A stretch of 64,000 nt of DNA from an uncultured Clostridia bacterium (GCA_947591605.1 CANQDF010000002.1:62001-126000), one strand, 5' to 3'; shown: positions 51,984 to 61,627, counted from the first letter of the stretch. Notes: generated from the letters alone by a model not told the origin. Numbers and translations are program-made.

Positions 51984-54080
51984 ATGACGGATTTTAACGA
52001 TACATCCCTTTATATAAACAGGGAGTTAAGCTGGCTTGAATTTAACGAGAGAGTGCTTGAGGAGGCATTTGACAAAACCAACCCAATACTTGAGCGTTTT
52101 AAATTTATTGCAATAACAGCCTCCAATATGGACGAATTTTTTATGGTACGGGTAGCGGGACTTATGGAGCAGGTGTATGCCGGCAGGACAAAACGTGATT
52201 TTTCGGGTCTTACGCCTGCACAGCAGCTAAAAAAAATATCCGCAAGAGCACACGAGATGGTATCAAAGCAGTACAGCTGTCTTAACAGGAGCCTTTTGCC
52301 CCAGCTTAAGGCAGACAAAATAGTTTTTAAAAAATACGGCAGTCTTAACAGGGCGCAGAAGGATTTTGTAAAGAGCTACTTTAATACGGTGCTCTTCCCC
52401 ATACTCACGCCTATGGCGATAGACAGCAGCAGGCCGTTTCCGCTGCTTGCAAACAAAAGCCTCAATATAATTGCGGAGCTTGAGGGGGAGGATACCTATG
52501 CGGTGGTACAGGTACCCTCGGTGGTAAACAGGCTTTTGGAGCTGCCCGATACCGATGACGGCAGCAGAGAGTTTATATTTTTGGAGGATATAATAAAGCA
52601 TTTTGCCGACAAGCTTTTTGACGGATGCAGGGTGAGCTCCTCCTCGGCATTCAGGATAACCAGAAACTCCGACCTTGAAATAGACGAGGAGGACAGCCAC
52701 GACCTGCTTGTCGAAATTGAGGAGTCCATAAAACGCAGAAAGTGGGGCGACCCTGTCCGACTGGAGGTGGAAAAGGATATAACCCCCAGTGCATTTGATT
52801 TTTTAAAAAACAGGCTGGAGCTTGATACGGACGATATATACAAAATAAACGGTGCAATAGACCTTACGGTTTACTTTAACGTTGCGTCGCTTGAGGGCTG
52901 CGGCGACCTGTGCGACAAGCCCATGCCTCCCGTCAGTGTAAAGGCATTCAGGGACAGGGATATTTTTGAAGCGATAAAGGAAAAGGATATTTTTGTACAC
53001 CACCCCTACGAGTCCTTTGACAGCGTTGTAAACTTTGTAAAAACGGCTGCTGCGGACCCCGGCGTGCTTGCAATAAAGCAGACCCTTTACAGGGTATCGG
53101 GCAACTCCCCAATAATAAACGCACTTATACAGGCTGCCGAAAACGGCAAGCAGGTAACCGTGCTTGTGGAGCTTAAAGCAAGGTTTGACGAGGAGAACAA
53201 CATAAACCGTGCCAGAAAGCTTGAAAAGGCGGGCTGCCATGTTGTTTACGGGCTTGTGGGCTTAAAAACGCACTGCAAGCTGTGTATGGTGGTGCGCAGG
53301 GAGGAGGACGGCATACACCGCTATCTCCACCTCGGCACGGGCAATTACAATGACAAAACCGCAAAGCTGTACACCGATATGGGTATGTTTACGGCTAAGG
53401 AAAGCTACGGTGCGGATGTATCAAAGCTGTTCAACGTGCTTACGGGCTATTCCAAAACCACTGCTTACAGCAGGATAGCCGCAGCCCCCACGGGCTTAAG
53501 GGAAATGTTTATACAAAATATAAGGCGTGAGGCGGAAAATGCAAAAAACGGCCGCCCTGCGCTTATACTTGCCAAAATGAATGCCCTTGTGGATAAGGGC
53601 ATAATAAGCGAGCTTTATAAAGCCGCCGAGGCAGGCGTAAAAATAAAGCTTGTGGTAAGGGGCATATGCTGCCTGCGCCCCGGAGTTGAAAACGTGAGCG
53701 AAAACATAAGCGTTATAAGCATAGTGGGCAGATTTTTGGAGCACAGCCGCATTTATTATTTTGAAAACGGCGGCGAGCCAAAGCTCTATCTTGCAAGTGC
53801 AGACTGGATGCCCCGCAACCTTGACAGGCGTGTTGAGGTGGCGTTCCCCGTTGAGGATGAGGATGTCAAAAACGAGGTGCTTGAAATACTTAACCTTACC
53901 CTGAGCGATACCGTAAAGGCAAGGGAGATGAAAAGCGACGGAACATATAAACGTGTTGACGGCAGAGGCAAGGAGAGCATATGCTCGCAAATGGTCTTTT
54001 ACGATATGGCTGTAAGAAAAAACACACCCGAGGCACAGCATGAACGTGATATGTTTATACCCCTCACAAAGCCTGAGTAA
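51984..54080 (+). CDS. ppk: Polyphosphate kinase 1
   Basis: 698 residues, normal PPK1 length. It makes polyphosphate from ATP reversibly. N-terminal RELSWLEFNERVLEEA, then ITASNMDEFFMVRVAGL, catalytic His 430 in KTHCKLCMVVRREE, and the second conserved His 587 in EHSRIYYFENGGEPKLYLASADWMPRNLDRR. Both His match the autophosphorylated and second active-site His of E. coli PPK. ATG immediately follows the ppx stop with no gap. A MATE exporter follows 32 bp later. Confidence 0.97.
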   Translation: MTDFNDTSLYINRELSWLEFNERVLEEAFDKTNPILERFKFIAITASNMDEFFMVRVAGLMEQVYAGRTKRDFSGLTPAQQLKKISARAHEMVSKQYSCLNRSLLPQLKADKIVFKKYGSLNRAQKDFVKSYFNTVLFPILTPMAIDSSRPFPLLANKSLNIIAELEGEDTYAVVQVPSVVNRLLELPDTDDGSREFIFLEDIIKHFADKLFDGCRVSSSSAFRITRNSDLEIDEEDSHDLLVEIEESIKRRKWGDPVRLEVEKDITPSAFDFLKNRLELDTDDIYKINGAIDLTVYFNVASLEGCGDLCDKPMPPVSVKAFRDRDIFEAIKEKDIFVHHPYESFDSVVNFVKTAAADPGVLAIKQTLYRVSGNSPIINALIQAAENGKQVTVLVELKARFDEENNINRARKLEKAGCHVVYGLVGLKTHCKLCMVVRREEDGIHRYLHLGTGNYNDKTAKLYTDMGMFTAKESYGADVSKLFNVLTGYSKTTAYSRIAAAPTGLREMFIQNIRREAENAKNGRPALILAKMNALVDKGIISELYKAAEAGVKIKLVVRGICCLRPGVENVSENISVISIVGRFLEHSRIYYFENGGEPKLYLASADWMPRNLDRRVEVAFPVEDEDVKNEVLEILNLTLSDTVKAREMKSDGTYKRVDGRGKESICSQMVFYDMAVRKNTPEAQHERDMFIPLTKPE

Positions 54081-54112
54081 AAGAGAAGCTTGGTAAAATA
54101 CGGTGATCAACT

Positions 54113-55462
54113 ATGTACGATACAAAAAACAACTTTGCAGAGGGCAGGATACTTTCACATATAATGCGGCTGTCCATACCCATGATAACTGCACAGCTTA
54201 TAAACATACTTTACAATATAATAGACAGAATTTTTATCGGGCATATGCCGTATGACGCCACAAACGCCCTTACAGGGCTTGGCGTGGCGTTCCCCATATG
54301 TACTGTAACCATAGCCTTTGCAAACCTTGTGGGCACGGGCGGAGGCCCGCTCTTTGCCATTGCAAGGGGCAGGGGCGACAACCGGGAGGCGGAAACGGTA
54401 CTGGGCAACTGCTTTACCCTGCTTATAATTTTTGGCGTATTTATGGGTATTGCAGGCAGCATATTCAAGGACAGGCTGCTTTACCTGTTCGGCGCCAGCA
54501 GCGCCACCTTCGGCTATGCAAGAGATTATATACAAATTTATCTTTACGGCACAATTTTTGTTATGCTAAGCCTTGGCCTTAACTGCTTTATAACCGCACA
54601 GGGCTTTGCAAAATCGGGTATGGCAACGGTATCCATAGGCGCCCTCTCCAACGTTATACTTGACCCTATATTTATTTTTGTGCTTGATATGGGTATAAAG
54701 GGCGCTGCCTATGCAACGGTAATTTCGCAGCTGCTGGCATGTATGTGGACGCTTGCCTTCCTTTTGGGCAAACGCACGGAGTCAAAGCTTAGGGTGCGCA
54801 ATATGCGCCTTGGCTCAAAGCGTGTAAAACGCATAATAGCACTGGGCATATCGGGCTTTACAATGCAGATAACAAACGGTGCGGTGCAGATAGTCTGCAA
54901 CAAAAACCTGCTTATTTACGGAGGGGACATATATATTACGGCAATGACCGTAATAAACTCCGTAAGAGAGGTTGTACACCTTGTTGTAACGGGCATAAGC
55001 AGCGGTTCTCAGCCCATATTGAGCTTTAACTACGGCGCCGATAAGCCCCTGCGTGTAAAAGAGGGCATAAGGACAATGGCGGCAATACTGCTTATATATA
55101 CAACTGCGGCATGGATACTTGTGATGATATTTGCGCCCCATACGGTGACCGTGTTCAACAAGGACGCATCTCTGCTGCCGATAGCGGTAAAGGCAATACA
55201 TGTATATTTTTTCGGCTTTTTTATGATGGCTTTTCAGTTCACCGGGCAGACGGTTTTTCAGGCGCTGGGCAAAGCAAAATCCGCAGTGTTTTTTTCGCTT
55301 TTGCGCAAGGTGATAATAGTTATACCTCTCACCTGCCTGCTTCCTACGGTAAAAGCCTTTGGCGTATACGGTGTTTTTGCCGCAGAGCCGATCTCAAATT
55401 TTTTGGGCGGAGCAGCCTGCTTTATCACGATGTATTTTACTGTATATCGTAAAATGAAATAA
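54113..55462 (+). CDS. MATE family efflux transporter
   Basis: 449 residues with 12 hydrophobic helices. The MATE pattern is RLSIPMITAQLINILYNIIDRIFIGHM at the N terminus, LVGTGGGPLFAIARGRGDNREAE between helices 2 and 3, and SSGSQPILSFNYGADKP after helix 8. It exports cationic drugs or metabolites using a Na or H gradient; the substrate is unknown. The start at ATG 54113 follows a weak ribosome binding site. It may be co-transcribed with ppx-ppk. Confidence 0.93.
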   Translation: MYDTKNNFAEGRILSHIMRLSIPMITAQLINILYNIIDRIFIGHMPYDATNALTGLGVAFPICTVTIAFANLVGTGGGPLFAIARGRGDNREAETVLGNCFTLLIIFGVFMGIAGSIFKDRLLYLFGASSATFGYARDYIQIYLYGTIFVMLSLGLNCFITAQGFAKSGMATVSIGALSNVILDPIFIFVLDMGIKGAAYATVISQLLACMWTLAFLLGKRTESKLRVRNMRLGSKRVKRIIALGISGFTMQITNGAVQIVCNKNLLIYGGDIYITAMTVINSVREVVHLVVTGISSGSQPILSFNYGADKPLRVKEGIRTMAAILLIYTTAAWILVMIFAPHTVTVFNKDASLLPIAVKAIHVYFFGFFMMAFQFTGQTVFQALGKAKSAVFFSLLRKVIIVIPLTCLLPTVKAFGVYGVFAAEPISNFLGGAACFITMYFTVYRKMK

Positions 55463-55642
55463 TGTATATTAAAAATACCTGTAATATTGATAAATAGTCA
55501 CTTCTTTAAACCGTACAATTATTACCTTGTAAGGCCTTTGCATATATGTTAATATATATATATGATATATTAGGGCGGCTGTGGGGGAAGTTTTGTACAG
55601 TCTGCTCCATATTATAATAAAAATATGAAAGGAGTGGAAAGA

Positions 55643-55996
55643 ATGGAATATTGGAAGAATATAGGCTCCAATATACGTACTCTCAGAAAAAGCAGGGGGC
55701 TTACAATGGAGGACTTGGCTTATGTTCTTGACATTGCTCCCGGATTTCTGGGACTTGTGGAAAGGGGCACCAGAGGCGTATCCCTCGCTAACCTCGCCAA
55801 AATATGCAGTTTCTTTGATGTTACGCTTGAAACCATGATAAGAGGCACGGTAACCCCCGAGCCATATGTACCCGAAAACGACACACTTAAAAGAAAGGCA
55901 AAGGATCTGGCTTTTTCTCTTACGGAAGAGGAAATAAAGATAGTTGTAAGCAATATGAAAAAGGTTATGGCTTACAAAAACCAACAGCATGAATAA
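55643..55996 (+). CDS. Xre-family HTH regulator
   Basis: 117 residues from ATG 55643 (AAAGGAGTGGAAAG); an earlier in-frame ATG at 55625 lies upstream of this site. The N-terminal HTH_3 (about 5-62) has LRKSRGLTMEDLAYVLDIAPGFLGLVERGTRGVSLANLAKICSFF. A helical tail of about 40 residues (LTEEEIKIVVSNMKKVM) could be a dimerisation arm. It is a separate unit between the MATE gene and the structured repeat. The regulated gene is unknown; a MATE exporter upstream is a possible target. Confidence 0.85.
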   Translation: MEYWKNIGSNIRTLRKSRGLTMEDLAYVLDIAPGFLGLVERGTRGVSLANLAKICSFFDVTLETMIRGTVTPEPYVPENDTLKRKAKDLAFSLTEEEIKIVVSNMKKVMAYKNQQHE

Positions 55997-56032
55997 ACAC
56001 ACTACGGTTATATAAAGTAATTTACATAAAAT

Positions 56033-56062
56033 AATGCTCCCTTGGATCGAGGGAGCATTTTC
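56033..56062 (+). terminator. Terminator of the HTH gene
   Basis: AATGCTCCCT / AGGGAGCATT stem followed by TTTTC. Confidence 0.75.
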
Positions 56063-56063
56063 A

Positions 56064-56245
56064 TGTCGAAAAAGTCCCTTTGGGACTTTTTCGAGAATAA
56101 TCAGAAGTATAAACAGTTCATTCCGGCGGCTCTAAAGAGCCTTGAAACTCACTGTTTTCCTCGGCGGAAGTGAATTCCGCCTGCGGATTTTAGCCTGCGG
56201 CGCTTTGAGTTACTCGATTTGATAAGGTTTATACTGATTTTATCG
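56064..56245. repeat. Structured intergenic repeat element, copy B
   Basis: Starts TGTCGAAAAAGTC like copy A (6498). It has a TCGAAAAAGTCCC/GGGACTTTTTCGA hairpin (56066-56094), an outer stem near 56100-56114 with 56226-56237 (AGTATAAAC/GTTTATACT), and a GGCGGAA/TTCCGCC hairpin (56163-56181) set between TTTTCCTC and TGCGGATTTTAGCCTGCGG, exactly as in copy A. It fills most of the 350-bp gap. A further hairpin AAAGCGCCGCA/TGCGGCGCTTT at 56278-56325 may be the terminator of the DUF4914 gene. Confidence 0.7.
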
Positions 56246-56346
56246 GTAAACTGCGCCTGCCAAAGGAAAATATACATAAAGCGCCGCAGCAGCGGGACGA
56301 CCCGTTTGCATTTGTGCGGCGCTTTTATTTTAATGCCGTTTGAATT

Positions 56347-58236
56347 TTAAAGCTTTGGTATAAAATCAAAGTAGGTCTGTACATCGGCATCGTTCATACA
56401 TGCCTGTATTATCTCATGGCCGAGAGGATCAAGCTCGGGTGTATCAAACTGTTGGAGCTGCTCCTTAAAGAAGTCCGTAAGTATTTTTGCACCCACGTCG
56501 TAGCCCTCGTTGCCGAGCCTGTGCTGATGGTTTACCTGAAGCAGACCCTTTGGCACGTCGTTGCCGTCAATCTTCATAGATTTAAGCGCATAGCCGAGGA
56601 TAGGGCACCTTGATTCATCAAGAGCCTCACGTCTGAACCTTGCGCCGCCCCTCCTTGAAAGGTACTCTCTTGTAGCCCACTGACCCGCAAAGCCTACCTT
56701 ATAGTAGCCGATGTACTGGTTAGGGATAAGTATATACCTTGTGGAAGGCGTGTTGAGTATCTGCTGGAGCAGGAGGTTTGCCTGGTCGACCTTTTTGCCT
56801 GTTGCAAAAGGCCAGTAGGAGCCTACGCCCTCGCTCTTGAGCGCATTGCCGCTGTTATCCAAAATGGATGGGTTTGCAAAGCCTCTTGGCGCAACCAGCC
56901 TCCACAGCCAGCCCAGTGCAGGCGGAAGAATATGGAAAAGACCTATTATGCCGTAGCTTGGGTTTTCCTTTGTGGTGGGCGGAGTACGCACGCCAAAGCT
57001 CCTTACGTCTACCTCAACGGCACCGTTTACAATGTTGTTTTTAAGGCGCCTTGACATAATAAGCCTTGGGTTTGGACAAGGCACGCCCGGCTCATCCTCT
57101 ATATGCTCCCATATAAGACAGGTCGAATCGGGTACAGCCTGCATATTAAGGAAGATGAGCGGTTCCTTTGGATGTATTGTTGAACCCTCCGTTTCGGGCT
57201 CGGTACCGTAGTGGTCTATATGGTTTACTCTTAAAAACCAACCGTTTTCCGCATCGGCAACAACAAGCTTGTTGCTGTTGTTCCTGAGTGATGGGTGAGC
57301 AAGCGCCATATCGTCCGTTACGGGGTGCAGCTCGGATGTATCTGCTATATTTACAAGGGTCTTTTCACCCGTTATGGTGTTTGTTGCAAGCAAAAGACGT
57401 CCATCGGATTCCCTGTGGAACGGCTCTGTCATCTCGGATTTGCCGCCGCCCGACGCACCCTCGTGCATGATGGTGAGCTCCAGCTCGTAAGGAGTGATTA
57501 TCTTTACGGTGGAGGCATGGAGGGTCACCCATTTTTCACGCTCGCCTATATCGAGCAGTATGCTGTAAACGCCCTTCTTTGCCGATGGGCCCGGATAGAG
57601 GTTGTAGCTGAACACCTCCTGCATATTGTGCAGACGATTGTGTACAACTATCTGCTTGCCCTCAAAATGTGTATGACGGAAGGGAGGTGCAACATATATA
57701 ACTCCTCTGGGTGCAAAGAAATTAGGCACCTTTTTTGCGGGTATAAAGCACTGCATATCCGCAAGCATTGCCGCGAAGCAGGCAGCATTTGTAGGCACTA
57801 TGGCAATTGAAGGGTAGCCGAGCTTAAGATCCTCGTTGCCTGCATAAAAAGGCAGCACAATGAGGGAATCCCTGCTCTTTAACCACTCAAAGGTTTCCTT
57901 GCGCACGCCCTCAAAGGGCACACCAAACCTTTCCTCATAGGTGGGCTTGTCGGTTGGGTAGCTGTCCGCAATGACCATTGAGTGAGGGTCACGGCGGCGC
58001 ATTGCCTTGTCGTCAAAGTTTACTACCATGCCGTTTTTACAGCTTGTTACATAAGCTTCACGCACAGGCTTGCCGTTTACATCAAAGGTAACGTCATAGG
58101 TTTTGTTTTCCTTACCGCCGAACGACAGCTCAAAAAGATGTTCTCTGCTTTCGGGTACTATAACCTCGGGTACGGCTTTTAAAATGTCCGTAACGCACTG
58201 AGGAAGATCCATCTTGTTAATGATCGGGTTCTTCAT
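56347..58236 (-). CDS. DUF4914 protein, PEP carboxykinase-like
   Basis: 629 residues. It has a P-loop-like motif HEGASGGGKSEM (about 257-268) that resembles the kinase-1a loop of phosphoenolpyruvate carboxykinases (GLSGTGKTT). The C-terminal stretch EGVGSYWPFATGKKVDQANLLLQQIL and PNQYIGYYKVGFAGQWATREYL is also PEPCK-like. This fits DUF4914, an uncharacterised family distantly related to PEPCK. It could interconvert oxaloacetate and PEP or phosphorylate another substrate; no activity is known. The ATG follows AAGGAGGTTATTTT on the minus strand. It stands alone between two intergenic regions. Confidence 0.8.
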   Translation of the reverse strand: MKNPIINKMDLPQCVTDILKAVPEVIVPESREHLFELSFGGKENKTYDVTFDVNGKPVREAYVTSCKNGMVVNFDDKAMRRRDPHSMVIADSYPTDKPTYEERFGVPFEGVRKETFEWLKSRDSLIVLPFYAGNEDLKLGYPSIAIVPTNAACFAAMLADMQCFIPAKKVPNFFAPRGVIYVAPPFRHTHFEGKQIVVHNRLHNMQEVFSYNLYPGPSAKKGVYSILLDIGEREKWVTLHASTVKIITPYELELTIMHEGASGGGKSEMTEPFHRESDGRLLLATNTITGEKTLVNIADTSELHPVTDDMALAHPSLRNNSNKLVVADAENGWFLRVNHIDHYGTEPETEGSTIHPKEPLIFLNMQAVPDSTCLIWEHIEDEPGVPCPNPRLIMSRRLKNNIVNGAVEVDVRSFGVRTPPTTKENPSYGIIGLFHILPPALGWLWRLVAPRGFANPSILDNSGNALKSEGVGSYWPFATGKKVDQANLLLQQILNTPSTRYILIPNQYIGYYKVGFAGQWATREYLSRRGGARFRREALDESRCPILGYALKSMKIDGNDVPKGLLQVNHQHRLGNEGYDVGAKILTDFFKEQLQQFDTPELDPLGHEIIQACMNDADVQTYFDFIPKL

Positions 58237-58818
58237 AAAATAACCTCCTTAAATAATATTTTTATATAAATCAATCCTAATCAGAAATGCTTTTTGGAAG
58301 ATCCAATGGGTAAATCCAACCGGAAAGAAAATATGCTTCTGCACGGTTATAAATGCTTAACACAGCGCAGCCTTTAACAATGAATGACGGCAGAGCAAAA
58401 ATTTCATAACAGAAATTTTGAACAAATTTCAACATTCTACCATAATCATTTAACTATATCATTCATAATTTTACCACTAATTACGGCAAAATGCAAGCAA
58501 AAGACATTCATTTTAAATAATTTATTTATAATCACCATAAATAGGCTCAAAAACCTTTGTAAATAGGTAATTTTTTAATAATTTTATATAATTTTAAGCG
58601 GTGCGGAGGGTCAAAAATTGTGCTAAAAATTGTCTGACAATTGCAACAGGATAAAAAAATTCAATCATTTTGACGCTTGGCATTATCCGCAGCCCGTAAA
58701 AAACGGCTGCCGTTACAAAACAGCAGCCCTCCTTGGCAAACAAACCCGAAAGCCTGCATTGACCGCAGGCATATATAATAATTCTATACAGGGAGCATTG
58801 TTGCTCCGCTGCCTTGTG
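58237..58818. other. 582-bp AT-rich gap between the DUF4914 and yycJ genes
   Basis: No credible gene. On the minus strand it carries the yycJ terminator (58698-58728) and a GCCTGC/GCAGGC hairpin near 58755. The rest is AT-rich and shows no clear element. Confidence 0.6.
58698..58728 (-). terminator. Terminator downstream of yycJ
   Basis: GGCTGC / GCAGCC stem with a run of six T on the minus strand, about 90 bp after the yycJ stop. Confidence 0.7.
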
Positions 58819-59613
58819 CTATATCTTAATGCGCCTTTTTACGCCGTAGCGGGGAGCCACATACATTTTTATATCTCCGCCTATTACGGCGCCCTCCGCC
58901 TCAAGTGTGTTTTTGACGGTTTCAAAGGCAAGTACGGGGGTATTGTTTTCATTGCTTAAATGCCCCAGAAATATGTATTTAAGCTTGCCCGATACAGTAT
59001 CACGCAGCATTTTGCCGCAGTTTTCATTGCTGAGGTGCCCCAGATCGCTCAAAACACGCTGTTTGAGATAATACGGATAGGGACCCTTTTTGACCATATC
59101 CACGTCATGGTTGCTCTCTATAAGCAATATGGTGCTGTCATTTATGTTTTCCTTTACCTCATCGGTAATATGCCCTATATCGGTCGCAACGGTTATTTTT
59201 TCCACCCCGTCGGTTATGGTGTATCCTACGGGCTGAGCCGCATCGTGCGGTATTGCAAAGGGTTTTATCATAAGGTCGTTTATGATAAGCGTTTCCCCCG
59301 CATATACGGTGTTGCGGCAGCCGTAATTTATTTTGCCCACCTTTTCGGGCATATTTGCCCATGTGCCCTCGGTAGCGTATACGGGTATATTGTACCGTCT
59401 TGACATAACGCCCAAGCCGTCAACATGGTCATTGTGCTCATGCGTAACAAGCATGGCATCTATATCGCAGCCTGTAAGCGACAGCTCTCCAAGCCCCGCC
59501 TCTATGCGCTTGCCGCTGAGGCCTGCGTCTATAAGCAGCCTTGTGTGGCCCGAGGCGGCATAGATACAGTTGCCGCTGCTTCCGCTGGCAATACTGGCAA
59601 ACTCCAGCCTCAT
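58819..59613 (-). CDS. MBL-fold hydrolase YycJ/WalJ
   Basis: 264 residues. A metallo-beta-lactamase-like phosphodiesterase with the metal motif VTHEHNDHVDGL (about 57-68), EFASIASGSSGNCIY at the N terminus, ESNHDVDMVKKGPYP and LGHLSNENN. The family (YycJ) is often next to the WalRK cell-wall two-component system and links replication and cell-wall control. Here it overlaps the murA stop by 4 bp (ATGA), so it is co-translated with a cell-wall enzyme instead. YycJ has been reported to have exonuclease activity in related species, but this is not shown here. Confidence 0.9.
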   Translation of the reverse strand: MRLEFASIASGSSGNCIYAASGHTRLLIDAGLSGKRIEAGLGELSLTGCDIDAMLVTHEHNDHVDGLGVMSRRYNIPVYATEGTWANMPEKVGKINYGCRNTVYAGETLIINDLMIKPFAIPHDAAQPVGYTITDGVEKITVATDIGHITDEVKENINDSTILLIESNHDVDMVKKGPYPYYLKQRVLSDLGHLSNENCGKMLRDTVSGKLKYIFLGHLSNENNTPVLAFETVKNTLEAEGAVIGGDIKMYVAPRYGVKRRIKI

Positions 59614-60878
59614 ATCTCCACCCTTACTCTTTCTATGTCGGCGCCTATCGAGCGCAGCTTAAACTCTATCTTTTCATAGCCTCTGTCTATGTATTTTACA
59701 TTGCCTATATGTGTTTCGCCCTTTGCGGCAAGCCCGGCTATAACAAGCGCCGCACCCGCACGCAGATCGGTGGCGTTTACCTCGCCGCCCGTAAAGCTGT
59801 CCACGCCTCTTATTGTGGCAACTCTGCCGTCAATGGATATGTCGCAGCCCAGGCGCCTTAACTGGTTTACATACTGAAAACGGTTTTCCCACACGTTTTC
59901 GGTAAGGGTGCTGACACCCTTTGCCTTTGCAAGCGCCGCCGACATCTGCGGCTGCAGATCCGTGGGGAAGCCGGGGTAAGTCATGGTTTTTACATTTACC
60001 GCTTTTAATATGCCGTCCGATATGACCTCCACAAAGTCGTCGCCCTCTATAATGCGGCAGCCCATTTCCTCCAGCTTTGCCGAGAGCGAATCCATATGCT
60101 TGGGTATAATGTTTTTAACCGTGACATCGCCGCCGCATGCCGCTGCGGCAAGCATATATGTACCTGCCTCTATCTGGTCGGGTATTATCATATATTCGGC
60201 GCCGCTGAGGCTTTCAACACCGTGTATCCTTATAACATCGGTGCCTGCGCCCCTTATTTTTGCGCCCATCATATTGAGAAAGTTTGCCGTATCAACTATG
60301 TGAGGCTCCTTTGCCGCATTTTCAATAACGGTGGTGCCGTCCGCCCTTGCAGCGGCTATCATAAGGTTTATGGTAGCGCCTACCGAGGCGGTATCCAAAA
60401 AAATGTTGGCACCGTGCAGCCTTTCCGCACTTAGCCTTATGACCTCGCCGCCCCGCTCCTCTATGACCTCGGCGCCCATTGCCCTGAAGCCCTTTAAATG
60501 CAGGTTTATCGGCCTTGAACCAAAGTTGCAGCCGCCCGGCATGGCAACAACTGCCTTTTTAAAGCGCCCGAGCAGTGCGCCCATAAGATAATAGGACGCC
60601 CTTATCTTGCGCACGGATTCGTCCGTTGCCTCCCATTTATCCACAAACGACGAGTCTATCTTAAGTGTACGCTCATCCAAAAATTCGCATACAGCCCCCA
60701 AAGCGTTAAGAGTTTTTACAAGGCTTGTAACATCCTCTATGCAAGGCAGATTTTCTATTACGGAAACACTCCCGGACATAATTGCCGCAGGTATTATAGC
60801 AACAGCTGCATTTTTTGCGCCGCTTATGGCAACCTCGCCCTTAAGCTGGCGCTGACCGCGTATAACCAACTGATCCAT
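59610..60878 (-). CDS. murA: UDP-N-acetylglucosamine 1-carboxyvinyltransferase
   Basis: 422 residues from ATG 60878 (GAAAGGTG upstream; a GTG at 60890 is in the longer frame). First committed peptidoglycan step, transferring enolpyruvate from PEP to UDP-GlcNAc. Fosfomycin-target Cys is present in PGGCNFGSRPINLH (about 117). N-terminal KGEVAISGAKNAAVA and the C-terminal DLRAGAALVIAGLAAKGET are typical. In Firmicutes two murA copies are common; which paralogue this is cannot be decided. A TATAAT is visible upstream around 60940. Confidence 0.96.
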   Translation of the reverse strand: MDQLVIRGQRQLKGEVAISGAKNAAVAIIPAAIMSGSVSVIENLPCIEDVTSLVKTLNALGAVCEFLDERTLKIDSSFVDKWEATDESVRKIRASYYLMGALLGRFKKAVVAMPGGCNFGSRPINLHLKGFRAMGAEVIEERGGEVIRLSAERLHGANIFLDTASVGATINLMIAAARADGTTVIENAAKEPHIVDTANFLNMMGAKIRGAGTDVIRIHGVESLSGAEYMIIPDQIEAGTYMLAAAACGGDVTVKNIIPKHMDSLSAKLEEMGCRIIEGDDFVEVISDGILKAVNVKTMTYPGFPTDLQPQMSAALAKAKGVSTLTENVWENRFQYVNQLRRLGCDISIDGRVATIRGVDSFTGGEVNATDLRAGAALVIAGLAAKGETHIGNVKYIDRGYEKIEFKLRSIGADIERVRVEI

Positions 60879-61092
60879 CAAACTACGCACCTTTCAAGCT
60901 TACTGAAGTAAACAACGATTTTATCAATCCATTATGATATTATAACATTAAAAAAACAAGTTTAAAAGGGGTTTTTTAAAAAAATATACGATTCGGCAAA
61001 AATTTTTTAAATTTTGCAAAAAATAAAGAAAAATGTTAAAAAATTAAAATATTACTTACAAATTTACATAGCCCTGCAGTGCAAAAAACCCA

Positions 61093-61121
61093 TTGACTTA
61101 CCCGAAAGTATGGAATATACT
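61093..61121 (+). promoter_or_regulatory. Promoter of the Rrf2 regulator gene
   Basis: TTGACT (61093-61098), 17-bp spacer, TATACT (61116-61121). The short palindrome-like AAGTATGGAATATACTT in the spacer and -10 may be an operator for its own product. Confidence 0.65.
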
Positions 61122-61143
61122 TATTGCAAAGGGAGGTAATTGT

Positions 61144-61575
61144 ATGAAAATTTCTACCAAGGGTAGGTATGCTCTGCGCCTTATGCTGGACTTGGCAATG
61201 CAGCCCAGCGGAGAGTTCATCCCCCTTAAGCTGGTGGGTGAGAGGCAGAATATATCCATAAAATATCTTGAACAGATAATAAATATACTTGTCCGTGCCG
61301 GTTATGTAAGAGGAGTGAGAGGCTCAAAGGGCGGCTATAAGCTCACCTCCCCGCCCGAAAACTATACCGTAGGCATGATACTGCGCCTTACCGAGGGCAG
61401 CCTTGTGCCCGTTTCCTGCCTGGAGGACGAGGTAAACACCTGCCCCCGCTGCAGCGAGTGCATCACCCTGCCCGTATGGAAAAAGCTGTATAAGGCAGTA
61501 TCGGACGTTGTGGACAACATAACGCTTGCCGATATAATTGCGGATGCCGAAAGCGGAAACGACTATGTAATATAA
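61144..61575 (+). CDS. Rrf2 family regulator (IscR-like)
   Basis: 143 residues from ATG 61144 (GGGAGGTAATTGT). The frame extends upstream into the promoter, so that start is rejected. The N-terminal winged helix has KISTKGRYALRLMLDLA and SIKYLEQIINILVRAGYVRGVRGSKGGYKL. The cluster region has Cys 92, 100, 103 and 106 (CLEDEVNTCPRCSEC), close to the three Cys of IscR (92, 98, 104), so a 2Fe-2S sensor is plausible. Rrf2 proteins of Clostridia often head isc operons, but here no nifS/nifU follows, only a terminator and thiI on the other strand. It may act at distant loci. Confidence 0.88.
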   Translation: MKISTKGRYALRLMLDLAMQPSGEFIPLKLVGERQNISIKYLEQIINILVRAGYVRGVRGSKGGYKLTSPPENYTVGMILRLTEGSLVPVSCLEDEVNTCPRCSECITLPVWKKLYKAVSDVVDNITLADIIADAESGNDYVI

Positions 61576-61627
61576 AAAATAAGGCTCGGACTGCCAAAAG
61601 GCTTATTTATCAAATAAAAATTTTAAA

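Noticed and set aside
56064..56346. Insertion sequence or transposase remnant
   Set aside because: No transposase frame or terminal inverted repeats of an IS type were seen; the structure is explained as a hairpin repeat.
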